A stretch of DNA of 64,000 nucleotides from CAKZSB01 sp964573105 (GTDB lineage Bacteria > Pseudomonadota > Gammaproteobacteria > Granulosicoccales > Granulosicoccaceae), in contig CAZNIS010000013.1 in NCBI GenBank assembly GCA_964573105.1, forward strand, positions 1 to 64,000, written 5' to 3'. This document shows, piece after piece, positions 26,489-36,573 of the stretch. The notes under the pieces were generated by a model. The model did no database searches. It had not been told where the DNA came from and worked only from the letters and a program-made list of their open reading frames with translations. A program made the translations under genes and the position numbers. Within the stretch, counting starts at the first letter, position 1; each line of letters starts with the position of its first letter.

Positions 26489-28708
26489 ATGCGTCAATTA
26501 CAGGAAGCAGTGCGCGGTAAGTCAATGCTCACCATCGCCGCAATCGGGTTGTCCATGTTGAGTTCGTCCTGTCATTCACCGGCAGCCGCGGTCGAACCAT
26601 CGTTAATATCGATTTATCAGGATGAATTCGCTACCGGCGTTTCAAACTGGTCCTGGACATCCACAAACCCGTCTGCGGACGAACAAGTCGACGAGGGAGC
26701 TTATGCGCTCTACGGCGAGTTAAACGAGTGGGAGGGTGTCTATCTGAGGATGCAGCCAGCGATTGAGGTGTCGCAGGATGCCAGGCTTGAATTCTCGATC
26801 TACAGCGAGAATGACACACAGATTGCGATACAAACCAGTTCGGACGCGGTGGGAGATGGTACTCGAGTATTGATTTCCGTCGCGGCAAATCAATGGCAGC
26901 GCGAATCGATTTCTGTTGCAGCACTGGGCATACAGGATGCGATTTCCGGAATCTGGTGGCAACAGTTTTTGGCGCAGTCAAGTGGCGGTGTCTATCTGGA
27001 CAATATTCGTATCAGCGCGCCGGCTGCTGTTACAGCGCCTGATACCGGGATCGATGACCCCGATGACACGTCGACATTTGCGACCGTAGAATCCACATCC
27101 CGGTTTCTTTCACGAGCAACGTTTGGAGCTACAGACAGTGACATCAATCGACTTCGTGGCAGCTCGGCGTCCGACTGGTTTCGGCAGGAGTTGAATAAAC
27201 CCGCAAGCAGCTATCTTGACGCTACCCTGGCAGAACTTCAGCAGGCAGGTGCCACTGACCCTTCCGGCGAGCCTACCTTTCAAGGCCGATCGACTCCTAA
27301 CTTTGTCTTTTGGCGACATGCGATCAGCGCGCAGGATCAGTTGCGTCAACGCATGATGTACGCCTTGTCGCAGATTCTGGTGATCTCCAATTCACAGAGT
27401 AATCTATTGTTTGACCGGCCGACCTCGGTGGCGGCGTTCCAGGACATACTTTCGCGACATGCGCTGGGTAACTACCGCGACCTGTTGCAGGACGTTACCT
27501 ATTCCCCCGCAATGGGTGAGTACCTGACGTACATGCAAAATCGAAAAGGTGATGATGACACTGGCCGCATGCCAGATGAAAACTACGCCAGAGAATTAAT
27601 GCAGCTTTTTACCATCGGCCTGCTGGAGCTTGACGATAGCGGTCAGCCGCGTTTGCAAAATGGCGAGCCTGTTGAAACCTACACCAATCGCGATGTATCG
27701 GGTCTTGCCCGGGTTTTTACCGGCATGAGCTATGCGCTTGATGCTTTTGAGCCAGGCTTTGTCCCGATATCCAGTGACGCGCTGTCAAGCCCGATGGTGT
27801 TTTTTCCGGAACGCCATGAAGCCGGAGAAAAGCGTTTTCTAGACATCATTATTCCGGCTGGCACCAGTGGGGAGGAGAGTATTGCGATGGCGCTGGATGC
27901 GCTGATGGACCATCCCAACACACCGCCTTTCATTGCGCGACAGCTGATTCAGCGCTTTGTCAGTAGCCACCCGGCGCCCGCCTATATCAAACGCGTGGCC
28001 GACGCTTTTGCACAAGGGCGTTTCACCTTGCCGGATGGTGGCGTTGTGGGGACGGGGCGCCGCGGAGATCTGGCTGCAACCAGCGCGGCGATACTTTTCG
28101 ATGTGGAAGCACAGCTTGCGCCGGGTGCTGATACTCAGTCGGGCAAGTTGCGCGAACCGGTGCTGCGTTTTACCCACTGGGCGCGAGCCTTTAACGCAGA
28201 TGCACTCACGGTGCGTCACGCAGCTGAGCTATGGGATACCGGAGGCGTTGATGCACTGGCTCAGTCGCCGTTTCGATCTGCGTCTGTATTCAACTTCTAT
28301 CGACCGGGCTATATCGCACCGGGCACCGAAACCGGTGCCGCCGGACTGACCATGCCAGAGCTGCAGCTGGTCAGCGCAAGCTCTGTACCGGGCTTTGTTA
28401 ACTTTATGCGTGGCTTTGTCTTCGCAGACGGACAGGGCAGCAGTGATGCGGATCGCGCGTCTAGCTTCATCCCCGACTACAGCGAAGAGGCTATGCTCGC
28501 CGACCAGCCAGAGGAGCTGATAGCGCGGCTGAACCGAGTGTTGGCTGCTGGCCGGTTGCGACCGGAAACCTCACAACGAATTGCGGACTTCCTCGACACC
28601 GTGCCACTGAGCGATCCGCAACAGGAAGGTTATGATGGCCGTGAGCTGCGCGTGATGCACGCCGTGCTGATGGTGATGAGTGCCTCTGAATATACCGTTC
28701 AGTTTTAA
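26489..28708 (+). CDS. DUF1800 domain protein with N-terminal carbohydrate-binding-like domain
   Basis: The 739-residue protein has an N-terminal export signal ending MLSSSCHSP, possibly a lipobox though not a perfect one. Residues about 40-185 form a jelly-roll-like module (FSIYSENDTQIAIQTSSD, then GGVYLDNIRIS). DUF1800 covers about 200-739, starting with the typical ASRFL-type helix TSRFLSRATFGAT and including WRHAI, QNRKGD, NYARELMQLFTIGL and YTNRDVSGLARVFTGM. DUF1800 proteins are exported and nearly always paired with DUF1501 proteins; their biochemical role is unsettled. The stop is 3 bp before the DUF1501 start, so the pair is one operon. Confidence 0.92.
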   Translation: MRQLQEAVRGKSMLTIAAIGLSMLSSSCHSPAAAVEPSLISIYQDEFATGVSNWSWTSTNPSADEQVDEGAYALYGELNEWEGVYLRMQPAIEVSQDARLEFSIYSENDTQIAIQTSSDAVGDGTRVLISVAANQWQRESISVAALGIQDAISGIWWQQFLAQSSGGVYLDNIRISAPAAVTAPDTGIDDPDDTSTFATVESTSRFLSRATFGATDSDINRLRGSSASDWFRQELNKPASSYLDATLAELQQAGATDPSGEPTFQGRSTPNFVFWRHAISAQDQLRQRMMYALSQILVISNSQSNLLFDRPTSVAAFQDILSRHALGNYRDLLQDVTYSPAMGEYLTYMQNRKGDDDTGRMPDENYARELMQLFTIGLLELDDSGQPRLQNGEPVETYTNRDVSGLARVFTGMSYALDAFEPGFVPISSDALSSPMVFFPERHEAGEKRFLDIIIPAGTSGEESIAMALDALMDHPNTPPFIARQLIQRFVSSHPAPAYIKRVADAFAQGRFTLPDGGVVGTGRRGDLAATSAAILFDVEAQLAPGADTQSGKLREPVLRFTHWARAFNADALTVRHAAELWDTGGVDALAQSPFRSASVFNFYRPGYIAPGTETGAAGLTMPELQLVSASSVPGFVNFMRGFVFADGQGSSDADRASSFIPDYSEEAMLADQPEELIARLNRVLAAGRLRPETSQRIADFLDTVPLSDPQQEGYDGRELRVMHAVLMVMSASEYTVQF

Positions 28709-28711
28709 GGG

Positions 28712-30175
28712 ATGAAAACAATGATGCTTCCACGACGAAAATTTCTGACCCATGCCTGTGCCTTGAGCACTGCGTCACTGACCGCCGCATCGATGACCGG
28801 TTTTGGCCTTAGCATGAGCGCGATACAGGCTGCTGCGCAGAGTGCAACACAAAACACCGATTCGCCTATGGGTGATGCCAATGTCGACTACAAAGCGCTG
28901 GTGTGTGTGTTCCTGTTGGGTGGGCTAGACGGCAACGATACAATTCTTCCGTACGATTCCGCCTCTTACTCGCGCTATGCGGCATTGCGGCAGTCGCTGT
29001 TGCAAAACTACGCCAACGTTCAGGGTGGCAGTTCCAGTCGATCACGTGATCGTCTGTTGCCGCTCAATCCAGTCAATCCGGTGCAGGATGGCAGGCAGTT
29101 TGCGCTGACTGAAGAGCTCAGTGGCCTGCATGCGCTGTTTGAGCAAGGGCAGGCAGCGATCGTTGCGAATGTTGGCCCGCTGGTGCAAAAAGTCACGCTG
29201 GCCGACTACGAGGCCGATGCACCCTGGTTACCCAAACGCCTTTTTTCACACAATGATCAACAGGCGACATGGATGGCCGGCGCACCGGAGGGCGCGAGTC
29301 TCGGGTGGGGGGGACGCTTTGCCGACGCGGCATTGCGATCGGGCGCTAACATCTCGGCTGAAACCTTCACCGCTATCACCAGTACGGCGAACGCATTGTT
29401 CCTCACGGGAGAATCGGCGCGGCCGTTTCAGATTGGCCGCAACGGCGCCCCCCTGATCGACAGTCTCACGGCGGCTCAGGCGAATCCAGAGCAATATGCA
29501 CTGCTGCGAGATCACTTTGCACCAAAAGTCAGTGCGACCGATCATTTGCTCGAACGCGATTTTCGCAATGCCATGGGTGGTGCGCTGCGCAACAATGAAG
29601 CCTACAATGCCGGCGCGTCGCAGTCTGCGGGGTTGTCAACCGCGTTTCCGGGTGGCCCACTGGGTGATCAGTTGCGAACCGTTGCGCAGGCAATTGCCGC
29701 GCGCAAAACATTGCAGGTCAGCCGACAGGTATTCTTCGTTGGGCTGGGCGGGTTTGATACGCACTCCAATCAAGTGCTGGATCTACCGCCACTCCAGCGA
29801 CAGCTCGATGCCGGTATTACAGCGTTTGTCGAGGCGATGCGCGAACTTGGCACCAGTCAGGACGTCACGCTGTTTACCGCGTCGGACTTTGGTCGTACGC
29901 TCGCCGTGAATGGCGATGGTACCGATCACGGTTGGGGCAACCATCACTTTGTCGTCGGCGACGCCGTGAATGGTCGCAGGATTCTGGGAGAGTTGCCGCC
30001 ATACGACCTGGCCCATGCGCTAGATGCCGGGGGTGGCCGCTGGATACCGGAGTTTTCGGTGGAGCAGTTTGCCGCACCGCTTGGCTGCTGGTTTGGGCTG
30101 AACGACGCCCAATTGCAGACCGCATTGCCAAATCTCAATAACTTCAACGGCTCCGCGCTCAGTTATTTCACATAA
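28712..30175 (+). CDS. DUF1501 domain protein, Tat-exported
   Basis: The 487-residue protein begins with a twin-arginine signal (RRKFL at residues 8-12, then a hydrophobic run ending AIQAAAQ). The DUF1501 core, related to sulfatase/alkaline-phosphatase folds, shows LVCVFLLGGLDGNDTILP, GGFDTHSNQ, TASDFGRTLAVNGDGTDHGWG and HHFVVG. Export through Tat suggests a cofactor or metal bound in the cytoplasm. It follows DUF1800 by 3 bp and is followed by a strong hairpin, so the operon has two genes. Confidence 0.93.
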   Translation: MKTMMLPRRKFLTHACALSTASLTAASMTGFGLSMSAIQAAAQSATQNTDSPMGDANVDYKALVCVFLLGGLDGNDTILPYDSASYSRYAALRQSLLQNYANVQGGSSSRSRDRLLPLNPVNPVQDGRQFALTEELSGLHALFEQGQAAIVANVGPLVQKVTLADYEADAPWLPKRLFSHNDQQATWMAGAPEGASLGWGGRFADAALRSGANISAETFTAITSTANALFLTGESARPFQIGRNGAPLIDSLTAAQANPEQYALLRDHFAPKVSATDHLLERDFRNAMGGALRNNEAYNAGASQSAGLSTAFPGGPLGDQLRTVAQAIAARKTLQVSRQVFFVGLGGFDTHSNQVLDLPPLQRQLDAGITAFVEAMRELGTSQDVTLFTASDFGRTLAVNGDGTDHGWGNHHFVVGDAVNGRRILGELPPYDLAHALDAGGGRWIPEFSVEQFAAPLGCWFGLNDAQLQTALPNLNNFNGSALSYFT

Positions 30176-30183
30176 AACAGGGC

Positions 30184-30210
30184 GGACTTGCCGATACGAT
30201 CGGCAAGTCC
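30184..30210. terminator. Hairpin ending the DUF1800/DUF1501 operon
   Basis: GGACTTGCCGAT and ATCGGCAAGTCC are a perfect 12-bp inverted repeat with a 3-nt loop, 8 bp after the DUF1501 stop. There is no T-run, so it may act as an RNA-stabilising or weak terminator hairpin. Confidence 0.6.
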
Positions 30211-30499
30211 TGCACACCCTGCATTGAGCGATCACTGGTGGTATCTCACCAAGGATTGTCGGATGCTATAACCTGTTGAGCCCGCATGGTTGATAGCGGG
30301 GACAATCTGGCCTCGCTGTGGATAGGTATCTGGACAATTGCAACAAAGTTCGAGTTTCGATTAAGACACTGCACCCGTTTGTTTGAAAAAGGCGAAGATG
30401 ATGTGTGCGGAATTCTCCATTCTCATACAAATACTGGAATCGGTAGAAATCAGCGTATTATAAGCGATTGGTGAATTAGTAAAATCTACAGAGGTAACC

Positions 30500-31183
30500 G
30501 TGAGTAAAGAAATTGTTTGGGGTGAGGGTCAGCGAAAGGACCTAAAGGAGTCACTCTGCGATCTTATTCTTGGTGAGTTGCGGCTGTTCAAGAGTGACCA
30601 TCCCGGTATTCTGGATATTTGTCGAGAGGTATACATCGAGGACGAGTGCCCCGATGCGGAGCGGCAGACGTTCATTCAGTTTGCGGAACAGGAAATACAG
30701 AAAGCGGCGGCTGAGCTTGAATTGGGAAAATCTGCCTGGGAACCGGTAACCGATTGTGACCGCCTTGACAGTGCTGAAAAAATGTTGGCAGAGAAAGATA
30801 TCTTGTTGTGGCAGGTTTCGCCTTGCTGCGACACGTGCACTGGGGAGGCGTTGCCCGATCGCGTTGCCGAGGTCGATCGACGTTACCCAGGGTTTGCAGA
30901 GCGCGTGCGTGGCTATGCGTTTTTCATCGAGCAGAACCTGGCCGATATGCTGGCGGAAGATACACAGATTTCGGTCTATCTGGCCTATGGATGGTTCTTG
31001 CAGGACAATCCCGATGTTACTGATGAAGAATACGAGAAAAACGCTCTCGACATCGGACACGAAGTCTGTGATTGCCTTAGGCAGCACAAGCTTGAGGTAA
31101 CGTGGGACGGTGATTTCTCAAAGAAGATAGGTGTGCGGCTGAACTGGCAACGCAGGGCGGCAGTAGATGTGTCTGTTCAGTAG
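30500..31183 (+). CDS. DUF6891-like cytoplasmic protein
   Basis: The 227-residue protein lacks a signal. The middle stretch WEPVTDCDRLDSAEKMLAE, then ILLWQVSPCCDTCTGEAL, with its CCxxC cysteines, fits the DUF6891 pattern, and GYAFFIEQNLADML follows as expected. The function of the family is unknown; the cysteines could bind metal. It stands alone, with about 300 bases of featureless DNA in front. Confidence 0.6.
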   Translation: MSKEIVWGEGQRKDLKESLCDLILGELRLFKSDHPGILDICREVYIEDECPDAERQTFIQFAEQEIQKAAAELELGKSAWEPVTDCDRLDSAEKMLAEKDILLWQVSPCCDTCTGEALPDRVAEVDRRYPGFAERVRGYAFFIEQNLADMLAEDTQISVYLAYGWFLQDNPDVTDEEYEKNALDIGHEVCDCLRQHKLEVTWDGDFSKKIGVRLNWQRRAAVDVSVQ

Positions 31184-31277
31184 GTAGTGGCGGGAAGTTA
31201 TAGTTATTTGCAATTTCCGGACAAAGCGACATCTGCAAAGCGCTGACTTGCATGATCACACTTGACAGCAGGTGACA

Positions 31278-31772
31278 ATGAATCTTATCCAATCGCGTGT
31301 GAGCGGCTTTTTTGCCCTGGTTTGTCTTATTTTCTGTGTTGGATGCTCCTTCGATCCGTTCAGTACGCCACCGCCGGACGTGGCGACTAATCCCAGCCAG
31401 CAGCAGGTTCAATATTGTCGCGATGTCATGTATATCAATCCGGAGATTGTTCTTAAACCACTTGGTTACTATTATGAACACGTTTTTCTGGATGACCAAG
31501 TCGCGTTCAAGTTTGTTACAGAATCTGAAAAAATCGAGAGCATCTTTAACGCGAAATTCGTCCCCCCTTCTGAGCTCGTGGAACGTAAATCGATCTCAGG
31601 CCTCGGACGCGATATTGGCGAGAAATGGTGGGAGCCCCAAAACCACGCATTGATTGGTGGCAATTTTACTGTACCGCCACCGGGATCGGATGGGGCGCGC
31701 GGTCTCAATATTGGCATTCTCGACAATGGAGATAGCACGTTTACAGTCTACGTCTACTGGTTCGAGACCTAG
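31278..31772 (+). CDS. Small lipoprotein
   Basis: ATG 31278 begins a 164-residue protein with a lipoprotein signal (MNLIQSRVSGFFALVCLIF then CVGCSFDP), the probable lipidated cysteine being that before SFDP. The mature part has no known domain; GGNFTVPPPGSDGARGLN near the end suggests a beta-rich fold. A slightly earlier GTG (31272) is in frame, but the ATG follows an AGG-type site. Confidence 0.65.
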   Translation: MNLIQSRVSGFFALVCLIFCVGCSFDPFSTPPPDVATNPSQQQVQYCRDVMYINPEIVLKPLGYYYEHVFLDDQVAFKFVTESEKIESIFNAKFVPPSELVERKSISGLGRDIGEKWWEPQNHALIGGNFTVPPPGSDGARGLNIGILDNGDSTFTVYVYWFET

Positions 31773-32296
31773 AATTTGCTGTGTGTTGGCCCGTGTATGG
31801 ATGCGTAAATCAGGTAGCTAATTTTACCCAGGCCTAAGAGGCGCCAAACTGCTGTATTTAAACCCAATTAGGTATCTCAGAGCCCCGAATCCTTCCTTTA
31901 CTAACAGTCATTCTCGATCTGTTGTGATTGCCGTTGCCTGTTGTCGATAAGAATCGAAAGCACTATATGCAGACTAGTGGCATTGGTCGGCTGTTCACAT
32001 TCGCGTCAGCTAGAAATGGTGTCAGAAACAGTTACGCGCGTCACGGAATCGATGAAGAGGCCGGTATTGTAATCGGGCAGTTGGACACAGTAGCTCTACT
32101 GTCGTGCTGCTTCAAAGATCTAGCGGTTAACTAGCGTGCTTCCCCCGACCGGGGGATTGGATGATTGCATGACTCGCCGTTAGTTCGAAATGTACCGGGC
32201 GCGGGTAGTCGCACTGGAACCCGGTCGATTAACAGGATTCGGCGCTGGACCACTCGTTTTAGAGAGCCGGAATTTTGACGTGCAACATAATGCAGG
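31773..32296. other. Intergenic region with a C5/G5 hairpin
   Basis: About 520 bases. TCCCCCG (32141-32147) and CGGGGGA (32150-32156) form a compact perfect palindrome. No T-run follows. The 68-codon frame at 31928-32134 has no recognisable features. Nothing else is seen. Confidence 0.5.
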
Positions 32297-33754
32297 ATGG
32301 CTATGACGTATTCAGTAGGCAATAAGTTTTCCCGGCGGGCAGCAGGCAGATTGCTTGTGCTGGCAGGTTTCTCGGTTGTAGCTGCTTGTTCCTCAGGCAG
32401 CAGCAATGATGTGGAACCACAAGGAGTCACCGATTCTCCCTTTTTTGATGACTTTAGCGCGGATACCACACAGTTCAGGATTCAGCCTGGTCTGAGCGAT
32501 GAATCGAGAGGTAGTATCAACTTTGACAACGGTAGCGCCGTGGTTACGGTATCCAGTGATGTAGCTGGCAGTGAGCGCATCCGTTTTCGCCTGCCCAGTG
32601 TGACCGATACACGATACGCGGTATTGTCGCTTGAAGAAGGCACTGTCGCACCTGACGTGACTGATGCTGATGCGAAGGCTCGCGGCAGAATTTCTTCGCA
32701 TCTGTACAACGATACTGGCAGTGATAGCTGTATCGGCAATATCGACATTGGGATTTCCAGCCGACTCAGGGGCAGCACCGGACAGTTCGGATTCCATCCC
32801 AGTGCGTGGCGCAGTAATACCGAGGATTGTAGTGAAGGTGAGGATTATCCGCTGTTCGATGGTGAGTCGTTCGTGACGCTGCCGGACATCGCTCCAGAGA
32901 TTGGGACCAGCAATCGGTTGGAGATGCAGCTCGATCGCGAAAACTCGGCGTTGATTATCAGCATCGATGGGACACAATTCTCTTATCCGATCACCACGCC
33001 GATCTTCGATCCTTTTGGCGATTTCTTTGTCGTCGAGACGCGCGGTGAAGACGGAGCCACTGCGGTGGTGAAGGTCGATGCAATTGGCACTGCTGATGGC
33101 GCGGTTGATATCCCTGAGGACGCGGAGTCACTGGATCGTTATGGGCTTTCTTCGCAACCTGTAGCGATTGCGAACGGCGAGCTGCAATTGCAGGCGACTT
33201 CTACCGGTGGCCGGGTTGATAACCGATTCTCGATCAAAATTTCGGAGCAGCGGTACATTAAGGCTCAGGTGAGGCTATCGAGCGAAAGCGTGATCGGTAC
33301 CGGTGGTTCGGTGACAGCCCGGGTTGGCGGGTCGTTGTACTATGCGGCTGAGGTGCCGCCCAATGATGGCGGTACCGGACAGGTGTTTGCGGTGAGTCAA
33401 ATCGTGGCGAAGGAAGACGGTACACAGGTAGCAGAGTATTGTGCCTGGCAGGCGCTGACTTCTGATTTTAGTGATGAACTGTTTGTGTTGGAAGGGGCAG
33501 GTGATAACGGCTGCATCAGTTTTAGTGTTGCACCTGAACTGGATGAAAACTATACCCTGGGCGTTTGGTTCGATGCAGCGAACCAGCAGATTGTATTCAG
33601 TATGGATGATGAGGTAGTCAGGCACGATGTTTCTACGCCAGTCAGCTCTGATGACAATTTGTTTGACATGCGATTGCAAAGTCGAGCTGACGGCGAAGGA
33701 TCCACTGTAGTTAGCTACTATGACGATTTGCGTATGGATCCATCTGTCGATTGA
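32297..33754 (+). CDS. Lipoprotein with two jelly-roll-like domains
   Basis: The 485-residue protein has a lipoprotein signal ending VVAACSSGS. Two similar halves follow (about 45-260 and 270-480), each with beta-sandwich strands of the laminin-G/glucanase-like type: FFDDFSADT and RLEMQLDRENSALIISIDG in the first, RYGLSSQP and YTLGVWFDAANQQIVFSMDD in the second. These suggest carbohydrate or ligand binding at the cell surface. No catalytic motif is seen. Start is ATG 32297 or 32303. Confidence 0.7.
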   Translation: MAMTYSVGNKFSRRAAGRLLVLAGFSVVAACSSGSSNDVEPQGVTDSPFFDDFSADTTQFRIQPGLSDESRGSINFDNGSAVVTVSSDVAGSERIRFRLPSVTDTRYAVLSLEEGTVAPDVTDADAKARGRISSHLYNDTGSDSCIGNIDIGISSRLRGSTGQFGFHPSAWRSNTEDCSEGEDYPLFDGESFVTLPDIAPEIGTSNRLEMQLDRENSALIISIDGTQFSYPITTPIFDPFGDFFVVETRGEDGATAVVKVDAIGTADGAVDIPEDAESLDRYGLSSQPVAIANGELQLQATSTGGRVDNRFSIKISEQRYIKAQVRLSSESVIGTGGSVTARVGGSLYYAAEVPPNDGGTGQVFAVSQIVAKEDGTQVAEYCAWQALTSDFSDELFVLEGAGDNGCISFSVAPELDENYTLGVWFDAANQQIVFSMDDEVVRHDVSTPVSSDDNLFDMRLQSRADGEGSTVVSYYDDLRMDPSVD

Positions 33755-33778
33755 GATTCCCATGGCAGGTTGCAGCAG

Positions 33779-33808
33779 GTTGCCAGGCTTTTGCCTGGCA
33801 ACTTTATA
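33779..33808 (+). terminator. Rho-independent terminator
   Basis: GTTGCCAGGC-tttt-GCCTGGCAAC is a perfect 10-bp stem, 25 bp after the lipoprotein stop, followed by the T-rich TTTATA. Confidence 0.85.
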
Positions 33809-34202
33809 GTCGAAGAGTCCACCAGGAAGTTGCAAAACTGTTGCGGCTAGAATTAGTTACTCAGTCTTTCGACTATGACTTTTTTCAATCTCCTGCTGAC
33901 TGCAAATTGTAACTGTCCATGGCGTAAGCATTCCGCACTCTAAAAGGGGCAGTGCTCAGGTTGCTACAGGTGTTTTTTACTCACTCTGGCTTGTAGATTC
34001 ATACGTTCATGTCGTTTTGTCTAAAATGACTTGGCGCTTCGGCGACGGAAGATAGTTTGATCGTGCATTCTCTGCTTGTAATTCAAGTGTTTTTTTAAAA
34101 CCAGCCATAGGCACTTGCTGTGCGAAGTCGGTCCCGGCTTGAACAACAGTTCACAGTGGCTGTGGTAAGCTGCGATGCGTAACTGCTGTCTGGGAGATCA
34201 GT
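33809..34202. other. Intergenic region, nothing recognised
   Basis: About 390 bases without a supported gene. Only the ribosome site GGGAG just before ATG 34203 is clear. Confidence 0.5.
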
Positions 34203-34394
34203 ATGCGCATCCAGCTTTGGGGCGATCTTTTATTGTCCGTCGCGTGTTTGTATCCATTGGTAAGAATATTCGCTCGGGCAGGTCTCAAGCGCTGGCTCGC
34301 ATCGCTGGTGCTGGTGCCGTTCTTCGGGTTAGTTCTGGTCGGTTTCATCCTCTCTTTGAGCGATTGGAATCTTAATCAGCCCGGGAGATCTTGA
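34203..34394 (+). CDS. 63-residue two-helix membrane protein
   Basis: Two hydrophobic segments (about 8-22 and 32-53) are separated by the basic loop RAGLKRW. The start ATG has a GGGAG site. The loop-plus-helix pattern AGLKRWLASLVLVPFFG matches AGFSKWWSLLMIVPVVN of the next small gene, so the two are tandem relatives. No function is known. Confidence 0.65.
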   Translation: MRIQLWGDLLLSVACLYPLVRIFARAGLKRWLASLVLVPFFGLVLVGFILSLSDWNLNQPGRS

Positions 34395-34396
34395 TC

Positions 34397-34615
34397 ATGT
34401 TGCCGAGTATGGTGCAACTGCTGATACTGCTGGTTGTACTGGTGTTGGTACTGTCGATTCCCTACTATGTGTATGGACCTGTCGCTGCGAAAGCCGGGTT
34501 CTCGAAGTGGTGGTCATTGCTGATGATTGTGCCAGTGGTTAATGTGCTGCTGGTATGGGTATTTGCCTATATACAATGGCCGGTTAATGGCAGACCTTCG
34601 CTCTCTTCGAAGTGA
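34397..34615 (+). CDS. 72-residue two-helix membrane protein, relative of its neighbour
   Basis: Start ATG 34397 lies 2 bp after the upstream stop (an overlapping TTG at 34391 is possible). Hydrophobic segments are at about 5-25 and 38-58, with the AGFSKWWSLLMIVPVVN pattern shared with the preceding protein and seen in DUF805-like and related small inner-membrane proteins. The two genes form one transcription unit and may make a heteromer. Confidence 0.65.
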   Translation: MLPSMVQLLILLVVLVLVLSIPYYVYGPVAAKAGFSKWWSLLMIVPVVNVLLVWVFAYIQWPVNGRPSLSSK

Positions 34616-34913
34616 TTGGCGGCGGTTGCAGTGGTGGCAGGCAGTGGATTCCGCTGTGCGTGGTAAATAGATGTCTGCTGGCAAGATTTGAACTATCCGG
34701 GCAGTAGTGTCATTTTCGGGTTTACGCTCTGGCCTCAGCCTATGGGGCCCTGGCGCGAGTGACGAACGGTTTCTGGCACCTTTGGTGTGGTTCGGCGGGG
34801 AAATGTGAGCTGGGTCACAGTTTAGCGATACCTTACTGCGCATAGTGGCGGGCGAAATCTCAGACCGTCTTTTCCTTCTGTGCACAAGCAGTTGTGCCTC
34901 TGCCCAGTGAATT

Positions 34914-35933
34914 ATGAAAAAACCTACTATTACTCGCTCGATCGCATTCTCGTTTCTGTCTTTGGCTGCTGGATTGAGTTCAGCGGATGACAAGCAGCAG
35001 GTTCCCGGCGAAGGTGGTGTGCTGCTGGACATCAGTTCGATCGTGGTGCCAGCGACACCTGCGGCAACCGCCACTGTTGATGAGGCCGGAGTGGCGGTCA
35101 AAATCGAAACCGATCCAGCAAAGCCCGACGACACAGAAATCGCCGCCGAGGCGAAAGAGGCGGTGACCGCGCCGGCGGCACAAGCTGCGGCGAACAAAGC
35201 CAAACTGCCTGCCCCAGCAGAAACAGCTGAAGAGACGCCAGCTGCCGAGCAGGGTGTGCCAGTGGAGATTCCAACAGAAATGCCGGTTGTCGAGGAGGTG
35301 TCAGCCTCTGGGTCAGCGCCTGCTGATTCCGTAAAGGAGAACGCTGCTGATGCTGACGATGCGGACTCTGGATTCCGGGCCATTGTCGATGCCATGCGGC
35401 CAAAGGGACAGGTCGATCCACTGCAGGGTGATCGGCTCACGTTGTACTTCAGCGAAAAGGTTATCTCGCCTCAGTTTGAGCGAAACGCCGAGCGCATCGG
35501 GCTGGACAAGGCGCGAATGCAGCTGGGTTTTCTGGTTAGCGAGGAACGTGATTCCGTGCTGCAGGGTGGCTTGTCCGTAGACTCTGAATTCGCCAGTTCG
35601 CTGCGCCTGTCGTTCGGCACTCGCGCCTACATCGCGCTGCTGGGTATTGAGAATACCGACACTTTCGCCACAGCCTTTGGTGTAGAGGCGGCCTACAAGC
35701 TCCCCTTCAAGGCATTGCCACTGGATTTTGGCGCAAGCTTTTACTATGCCCCCGACATCCTGACTTTCGGTTCTGGTGACAGAGTGATCGATACCCAGGT
35801 CGGTGTGTCGCTGCCTTTCCGTTCGCAACTGGCACTGTTTGGTGGTATCCGTTATCTGCAGGTTGATACCAGGCCGGAAGATCGCGAAATCGATAACCGG
35901 GCACACCTTGGTCTGCGCTGGGACTTCGATTAG
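34914..35933 (+). CDS. YfaZ-like outer membrane protein with Ala/Glu/Pro-rich linker
   Basis: The 339-residue protein has a Sec signal (MKKPTITRSIAFSFLSLAAG). Residues about 40-150 are low-complexity, rich in Ala, Pro and Glu. The C-terminal 200 residues are a beta-barrel of the YfaZ type: alternating strands, LFGGIRYLQVDTRPEDREIDN and a final aromatic strand LGLRWDFD. It is longer than typical YfaZ (about 180 residues) because of the linker, which may span the periplasm or bind cell wall. It converges with the gene at 36106. Confidence 0.75.
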   Translation: MKKPTITRSIAFSFLSLAAGLSSADDKQQVPGEGGVLLDISSIVVPATPAATATVDEAGVAVKIETDPAKPDDTEIAAEAKEAVTAPAAQAAANKAKLPAPAETAEETPAAEQGVPVEIPTEMPVVEEVSASGSAPADSVKENAADADDADSGFRAIVDAMRPKGQVDPLQGDRLTLYFSEKVISPQFERNAERIGLDKARMQLGFLVSEERDSVLQGGLSVDSEFASSLRLSFGTRAYIALLGIENTDTFATAFGVEAAYKLPFKALPLDFGASFYYAPDILTFGSGDRVIDTQVGVSLPFRSQLALFGGIRYLQVDTRPEDREIDNRAHLGLRWDFD

Positions 35934-36105
35934 GACACTTGCGACCACTCGAACAGCGCGCGATTTCGCGGTATATCCTTCACGGCTGCAGGTTGCCCGG
36001 TAGTGCGCCGCTATCGTTAGCAGTGTGAATTGACGATAGCCCGTTTGGCTACTGGCCGCGACGATGCGCCGTGTTGGGTTGAGCAGTTTATGACCGTAGC
36101 ATCAG

Positions 36106-36573
36106 CTAGGGGCTGCGTGCGGGTTGTTCTGGAGCGGTAGCCCGGGCGTCGTGTTCCCGGACGAGCTGCCGCAATCGCGCTATCGCAATACGTTTGCAGT
36201 ATGATCGATAGCGATAGAGCAGGTAACACAGGGCGGCTGCAATCAAGCCGCCCATCAATAACAACGCGCCTACCCAGGGCAGTGATACGCATTGGGCATC
36301 GCCGTATTGCGGAAAAGTTTGCTCAGCGAAGATTCGAAACAGCGCAATACTTACAAAGGCCCACACCAGCGTCCACAATAATCCGGCTTCTGATGCGGGC
36401 TCCAGGGTGGCGTGTTTTTTCAGGCGATTGAGTTGAGCCCGTGTTAATGGTCTGTTTGTCACGCGACAATGCTCGTGTGGCTGATAGCGTCGTTCTCCAC
36501 ACATTAGCTTACCCTTTGTAATCAGAAACACGCGGCTTTGTTCGTTGTGGTTTGCGATACGTTGCAACAGCAA
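36106..36573 (-). CDS. Two-helix membrane protein of unknown function
   Basis: The 155-residue frame starts at TTG 36573; ATG 36504 is an alternative that would drop the first 23 residues. A cytoplasmic part with CGERRYQPHEHCRVTNRPL is followed by membrane segments at about 65-85 and 98-122, then a basic tail. No family is recognised. Confidence 0.55.
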   Translation of the reverse strand: MLLQRIANHNEQSRVFLITKGKLMCGERRYQPHEHCRVTNRPLTRAQLNRLKKHATLEPASEAGLLWTLVWAFVSIALFRIFAEQTFPQYGDAQCVSLPWVGALLLMGGLIAAALCYLLYRYRSYCKRIAIARLRQLVREHDARATAPEQPARSP

